64,000 nt of DNA from Kitasatospora cinereorecta (GTDB lineage: Bacteria > Actinomycetota > Actinomycetes > Streptomycetales > Streptomycetaceae), in contig NZ_JAMZDX010000005.1 in NCBI RefSeq assembly GCF_024172095.1, positions 558,001 to 622,000 on the forward strand, given 5' to 3'. The notes beneath the pieces were generated by a model. The model did not search any database. It was not told where the DNA came from and worked only from the letters and a program-made list of their open reading frames with translations. Below, in pieces: positions 60,698 through 64,000 of this stretch (its first letter is position 1; every line of letters starts with the position of its first letter). The position numbers were made by a program, and so were the translations under genes.

Positions 60698-61504
60698 ATG
60701 ACCGCGAGCAGCCTCGAACCCTGCCCGCCCGCCCCGCGCACCCCTCCCCTGACCGGCAGCTACGCCCGACTCGCCGACGCCTTCCCGCAGTTGCGGATCC
60801 ACTGCGCCCCGCCGCGCTCCGGCGACGGCTGGGTGGCCGGCGCCGACCTGGTCCGCGGCGGCAGCGCGCTCGGCGAGCTGATCGCCTTCGACGAGCGGCT
60901 GGGGCTGCGCCTGTACGGCCGCGCGGCCCGCCCCGACGTCACCGCCGGCTTCTGCCTGCACCGCTACACCTGGCCGGTGGCGCTGGCCTTCACCGTGCCC
61001 TGGTTCCTGGAGCGCCGGGTGCCGCACCTGCCCGCCGAGCGGGTCTCGATCAACCGCGCCACCGGCGAACTCACCGTCCGCCCCACCGGCTTCAGCTGCC
61101 TCCCGGACGATCCGGCCGCCACCCTGCCGCAGGCCCGGGTGGTGCCGGACGAGTCGGCGCTGCGGGCCGAACTGCTGGCCGCCCTCGCCGAGCACATGGC
61201 CCCGGTCCTGGCCGCCTTCCGCCCCCGGGTCCGGCGCGGCCCGCGCACGCTCTGGGGCATGACCACCGACGACGTCGTCGAGGGCCTCTGGTACGTCGGC
61301 GGCCTGCTCGGCGAGGAGGAGCGCGTCACCGCCGAACTGGCCGCACTGCTCCCGGGCAGCGGCCCGGCGCCGTTCACCGGCGGCGCGGACTTCCGGGCCG
61401 CCCGGGGGCCGGACGGCACGTGCGGCCGGACCCGGATCAGCTGCTGCCTGTTCTACACCGTGCAGCCGGACGAAGCGTGTTTCAGTTGCCCACGCCAGAA
61501 ATAG
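60698..61504 (+). CDS. FhuF-like [2Fe-2S] ferric siderophore reductase
   Basis: 268-aa cytoplasmic protein ending with the diagnostic cluster CCLFYTVQPDEACFSC (C-C-x10-C-x2-C) of FhuF-type siderophore-iron reductases. The upstream region is a mixed alpha-beta fold with FCLHRYTWPV and GMTTDDVVEGLWYVG. It releases iron from imported ferric siderophores. ATG with AGGGGG upstream; repressed by iron through the preceding box. Confidence 0.88.
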   Translation: MTASSLEPCPPAPRTPPLTGSYARLADAFPQLRIHCAPPRSGDGWVAGADLVRGGSALGELIAFDERLGLRLYGRAARPDVTAGFCLHRYTWPVALAFTVPWFLERRVPHLPAERVSINRATGELTVRPTGFSCLPDDPAATLPQARVVPDESALRAELLAALAEHMAPVLAAFRPRVRRGPRTLWGMTTDDVVEGLWYVGGLLGEEERVTAELAALLPGSGPAPFTGGADFRAARGPDGTCGRTRISCCLFYTVQPDEACFSCPRQK

Positions 61505-61639
61505 ATCTGATAATCGATCGATATCCCGTTCGGAATTCCCTCTCAGTGGTGTATTGACCGCAAACCAGTCATCGGAATCCGATTTCTCCGCCATGATGGT
61601 CCCCGCCGTCACGACGTGGAAAGCGAGGCTGGTTCAAGC

Positions 61640-62641
61640 ATGAGACTGTCCGACATACCGCTGGGCTGGGCCGGTCTGGCCCTCGCCGCGCTGCTGGTCA
61701 CCGCCGCACTGGTCGCGTTCGCCCGCACCCGCGCCGCCGTCACCGCAGCCCGCGGATCGGATTCCTGGGAGCGCTCGGAAGAACGCCGCCGCCGCAAGGA
61801 GTCCCTGTACGGGGCCGCCTCGTACGTGCTGCTGTTCTGCTGCGCCGCCGTCGCCGCCGCACTCTCCTTCCACGGCCTGGTCGGATTCGGGGTGCAGAAC
61901 CTCAATCTCTCCGGCGGCTGGGAGTACCTGGTGCCGTTCGGCCTCGACGGCGCGGCGATGTTCTGCTCGGTGCTCGCCGTCCGCGAGGCCAGCCACGGCG
62001 ACGCCGCCCTCGGCTCACGCCTGCTGGTCTGGCTGTTCGCCGGCGCCTCCGCCTGGTTCAACTGGGTGCACGCCCCGCGCGGCTTCGGCCACGCCGGCGC
62101 CCCGCAGTTCTTCGCCGGGATGTCGCTGTCCGCCGCCGTACTCTTCGACCGGGCCCTCAAGCAGACCCGCCGGGCCGCCCTGCGCGAGCAGGGCCTCGTC
62201 CCGCGGCCGCTGCCGCAGATCCGGATCGTCCGCTGGCTGCGCGCCCCGATCGAGACCTACGCCGCCTGGTCGCTGATGCTGCTGGAAGGCGTCCGGACCC
62301 TCGACGACGCGGTGGAGGAGGTCCGCGACGAGAAGCGGACCGCCGCCGAGAACCGCGAACGGCGCCGGATGGCCAGCCGACGGGAGCGGGCCGAGATCCG
62401 CGCGATCGGGCGGCAGCCCGGTGGCTGGCGCCAGCGCGGCGCCGCCCGGCAACTGGAGGCCGCCGCCACACCCGCCGCCGTCGCCGGCGCGACGGAGCCC
62501 GCCATAGCCGAGCCCCCCGCCCCGGCCGGCCTCCCGGTCCGCCGCAGCGTCGACCTCACCCCGGAGGAGGACACCATCACGCTGCCGCGACTCGACTCGC
62601 TCGAGCAGAAACTCAAGGACCTGGAGCAACAGTTCGGCTGA
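61640..62641 (+). CDS. DUF2637-type actinobacterial membrane protein
   Basis: 333-aa protein with four hydrophobic segments near the N-terminus (GWAGLALAALLVTAALVAF, YVLLFCCAAVAAALSF, YLVPFGLDGAAMFCSVLAV, LLVWLFAGASAWFNWVHA) and a charged cytoplasmic tail with a C-terminal coiled coil. The layout is that of DUF2637 proteins, seen on actinobacterial plasmids and mobile loci and often next to spread/transfer genes, though none is visible here. The AT-rich 135-base upstream gap contains TTGACC. Function unknown. Confidence 0.8.
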   Translation: MRLSDIPLGWAGLALAALLVTAALVAFARTRAAVTAARGSDSWERSEERRRRKESLYGAASYVLLFCCAAVAAALSFHGLVGFGVQNLNLSGGWEYLVPFGLDGAAMFCSVLAVREASHGDAALGSRLLVWLFAGASAWFNWVHAPRGFGHAGAPQFFAGMSLSAAVLFDRALKQTRRAALREQGLVPRPLPQIRIVRWLRAPIETYAAWSLMLLEGVRTLDDAVEEVRDEKRTAAENRERRRMASRRERAEIRAIGRQPGGWRQRGAARQLEAAATPAAVAGATEPAIAEPPAPAGLPVRRSVDLTPEEDTITLPRLDSLEQKLKDLEQQFG

Positions 62642-62655
62642 TTTGGGCTCACCCC

Positions 62656-62730
62656 AGGGGCGCGAGGAACTGCGCGAGGCGGAAGGCTGCGACGTGTGCC
62701 CTCCCGCTGCGCGCAGTTCCTCGCGCCCCC
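62656..62730. repeat. Terminator repeat copy C
   Basis: AGGGGCGCGAGGAACTGCGCG and CGCGCAGTTCCTCGCGCCCC form long inverted arms around a 34-base loop, between the convergent DUF2637 and phosphatase genes. Simpler than copies A and B, which carry the extra CCAGCCTTCGGCCGGGAGG block. Confidence 0.8.
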
Positions 62731-62750
62731 AGTGGTTCACGCCAATTCGT

Positions 62751-64000
62751 TCACGTATCCGCGGAGAGCTCGAACCACATCCGCTTGCCGGTCCCCCGCG
62801 GTTCGACGCCCCAGCCGTCGGCGAGGGCCTCGACCAGCATCAGGCCGCGCCCGGAGGAGGCCTGCTCGCCGGGGGTGCGGCGGGTCGGCCACAGGTCCGA
62901 CTCGTCCTCGACCTCGACCCGCAGGCGGGCCCGCCCCTCGTCGTGGTAGAGCCGCGTGGTGAACATCGCGTCGCGGTCGGTGTGCCGGATCGCGTTGGTG
63001 ACCAGCTCGGAGGAGAGCAGTTCCGCGGTGTCGATCAGCTCGGGCACGCCCCAGCGCCGGAGGGCGTCCCGCAGTTCGCCGCGCAGCTCGGAGATCCGGG
63101 CCAGGTCGGCCTGGCCGATCCGGCGGCGCAGCTGCTGGGCGGCGCGGCCGCCGGCGGGGCCGTCCCAGCGGAGCAGCAGCAGCGCTATGTCGTCCTCGCG
63201 TTCGGCGGTGTCGGCGGCGGGGGCGGTGATCCGGTCGGCGAGGTCCTCGAGGGGTTCGCGGGCGGCTTCGTCGACGGCGGGCAGGTGCCCGGCGACGGAG
63301 TTGCAGAGCCGCTCGTACCCGGTGTCGAGGTCCATGTCGCGGGCTTCGACCAGGCCGTCGGTGCAGAGCACGACGGTCTCGCCGGGGTCGAGGCTGAAGC
63401 GGGTGACCCGGTACTCCTCGTCGGGGGCGACACCGAGCGGGAGGCCGCCGGCGACGGGGACGGTGTGGGCGGTGCCGTCGGCGCGGCGGACGACCGGGTC
63501 GAGGTGGCCGGCGCGGACGGCGTAGACCACTCCGTAGTCGACGTTGACCTCGGCGTAGGTGCAGGTGGCGAAGTGGTCGGTGTCGAGGTCGGCCAGGAAG
63601 CGGGAGGCGCGGGCCATCACGGCGGCGGGCGGGTGGCCCTCGGCGGCGTACGCGCGCAGGGCGATCCGGAGCTGGCCCATGATGCCGGCGGCGTGCACGT
63701 CGTGGCCCTGGACGTCGCCGATCACCAGGCCGACGTGGCCGCCGGGCAGCGGGACGACGTCGTACCAGTCGCCGCCGATCTGCAGTCCCGAGCCGGCGGC
63801 GAGGTAGCGGACGGCGGTGGTGACGCCGGGGACGGCGGGGACGGTGCGCGGCAGCATCACCCGCTGCAGGCCGGCGGCGAGCTCGTGCTCGGCGTCGTGC
63901 AGGCGGGCGCGGGCGAGGGACTGGGCGACCAGGCCGCCGAGGGTGGAGAGCAGGGTGCGCTCGTCGGGGTCGAGGCGGCGGTCGTCGTCGAAGGAGATGA
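62751..64000 (-). CDS. SpoIIE/PP2C phosphatase with C-terminal HATPase domain (partial)
   Basis: The gene runs off the right edge. What is visible: a GAF-like end (STLGGLVAQSLARARLHDAE), a LAAGLQRVMLPRTVPAVPG start, the SpoIIE phosphatase core (GGDWYDVVPLPGGHVGLVIG, GDVQGHDVHAAGIMGQL, VLCTDGLVEARD, REDDIALLLL) and a C-terminal HATPase/anti-sigma-like domain (SSELVTNAIRHTD, ASSGRGLMLVEALADGWG). Proteins of this type control sigma-factor partner switching and stress responses in streptomycetes. The internal GTG at 63860 is not the start because the reading frame stays open upstream. Confidence 0.9.
   Translation of the reverse strand, partial: ISFDDDRRLDPDERTLLSTLGGLVAQSLARARLHDAEHELAAGLQRVMLPRTVPAVPGVTTAVRYLAAGSGLQIGGDWYDVVPLPGGHVGLVIGDVQGHDVHAAGIMGQLRIALRAYAAEGHPPAAVMARASRFLADLDTDHFATCTYAEVNVDYGVVYAVRAGHLDPVVRRADGTAHTVPVAGGLPLGVAPDEEYRVTRFSLDPGETVVLCTDGLVEARDMDLDTGYERLCNSVAGHLPAVDEAAREPLEDLADRITAPAADTAEREDDIALLLLRWDGPAGGRAAQQLRRRIGQADLARISELRGELRDALRRWGVPELIDTAELLSSELVTNAIRHTDRDAMFTTRLYHDEGRARLRVEVEDESDLWPTRRTPGEQASSGRGLMLVEALADGWGVEPRGTGKRMWFELSADT

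Overview
This window looks like a chromosomal segment from a high-GC actinobacterium of the family Streptomycetaceae (Streptomyces or Kitasatospora). The evidence is very high GC at third codon positions, frequent GTG/TTG starts, leaderless promoters, actinobacterial TAxxxT -10 boxes, a Nur-type nickel operator, a DmdR/IdeR-type iron box, Tat-exported enzymes, DUF2637 and SpoIIE/HATPase proteins, and three copies of a GGGGCGCGAGGAACTGCGCG inverted-repeat terminator of a kind I recall as common in Streptomyces. I could run no database search, so all names rest on motifs and family recall.

Layout. 0.1-2.6 kb: a secreted GH18 chitinase and an SCO6745-type protein. 2.6-10.2 kb is the most unusual part. 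Five atypical tRNA-like genes lie directly upstream of a zinc-ribbon SDR-fold protein that lacks the catalytic Tyr. A sixth tRNA-like gene (Cys anticodon) sits in the gap before a ribonuclease-inhibitor-type LRR protein. Facing these is a translationally coupled three-gene operon: an unknown 378-aa protein, a metallopeptidase-like/VWA protein and a dual P-loop MoxR-like ATPase. 10.3-15 kb: Nudix hydrolase, Tex, and a GT87-type membrane glycosyltransferase. 15-18.2 kb: two abutting genes, an FAD/NAD(P)-binding protein and a stand-alone PEP-utilizing enzyme. 18.2-36.5 kb: a set of mostly single-gene units, including hydrolases, GNAT, HxlR plus a divergent aminotransferase, a lipoprotein, YnfA, Tat phosphatase, Dps, CBS protein, a LamG/amidase-like protein, FAD dehydrogenase, ExeM/NucH nuclease and a LuxR regulator. 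36.6-44.8 kb: a tiny exported peptide, a giant DNRLRE/YD-repeat protein and a secreted PLD-like protein. 44.8-54.4 kb: a Nur-box nickel permease, a CocE-like protein without a nucleophile Ser, a TetR-MFS efflux pair with a perfect operator, an exported esterase and a GT39 protein. 54.4-56.1 kb: an IS4-family insertion sequence with a 12-bp target duplication, inserted into one of the terminator repeats. 56-64 kb: exported HNH nuclease, MoaA with a divergent MocA-type protein, a zinc-ribbon protein, a TPR-like protein, an iron-box ferric reductase, DUF2637, and a SpoIIE phosphatase running off the window end.

How the genes fit together. The tRNA-like/SDR/LRR genes and the MoxR/VWA operon are convergent neighbours, so a joint function is inference. 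tRNA-like RNAs, a degenerate nucleotide-binding enzyme, an RNase-inhibitor-type scaffold and a MoxR-VWA machine would suit an RNA-sensing, RNA-processing or stress module. That is my best candidate for an undescribed system. The rest is normal accessory and housekeeping content: secreted degradative enzymes, metal homeostasis (Ni, Fe, Moco) and efflux.
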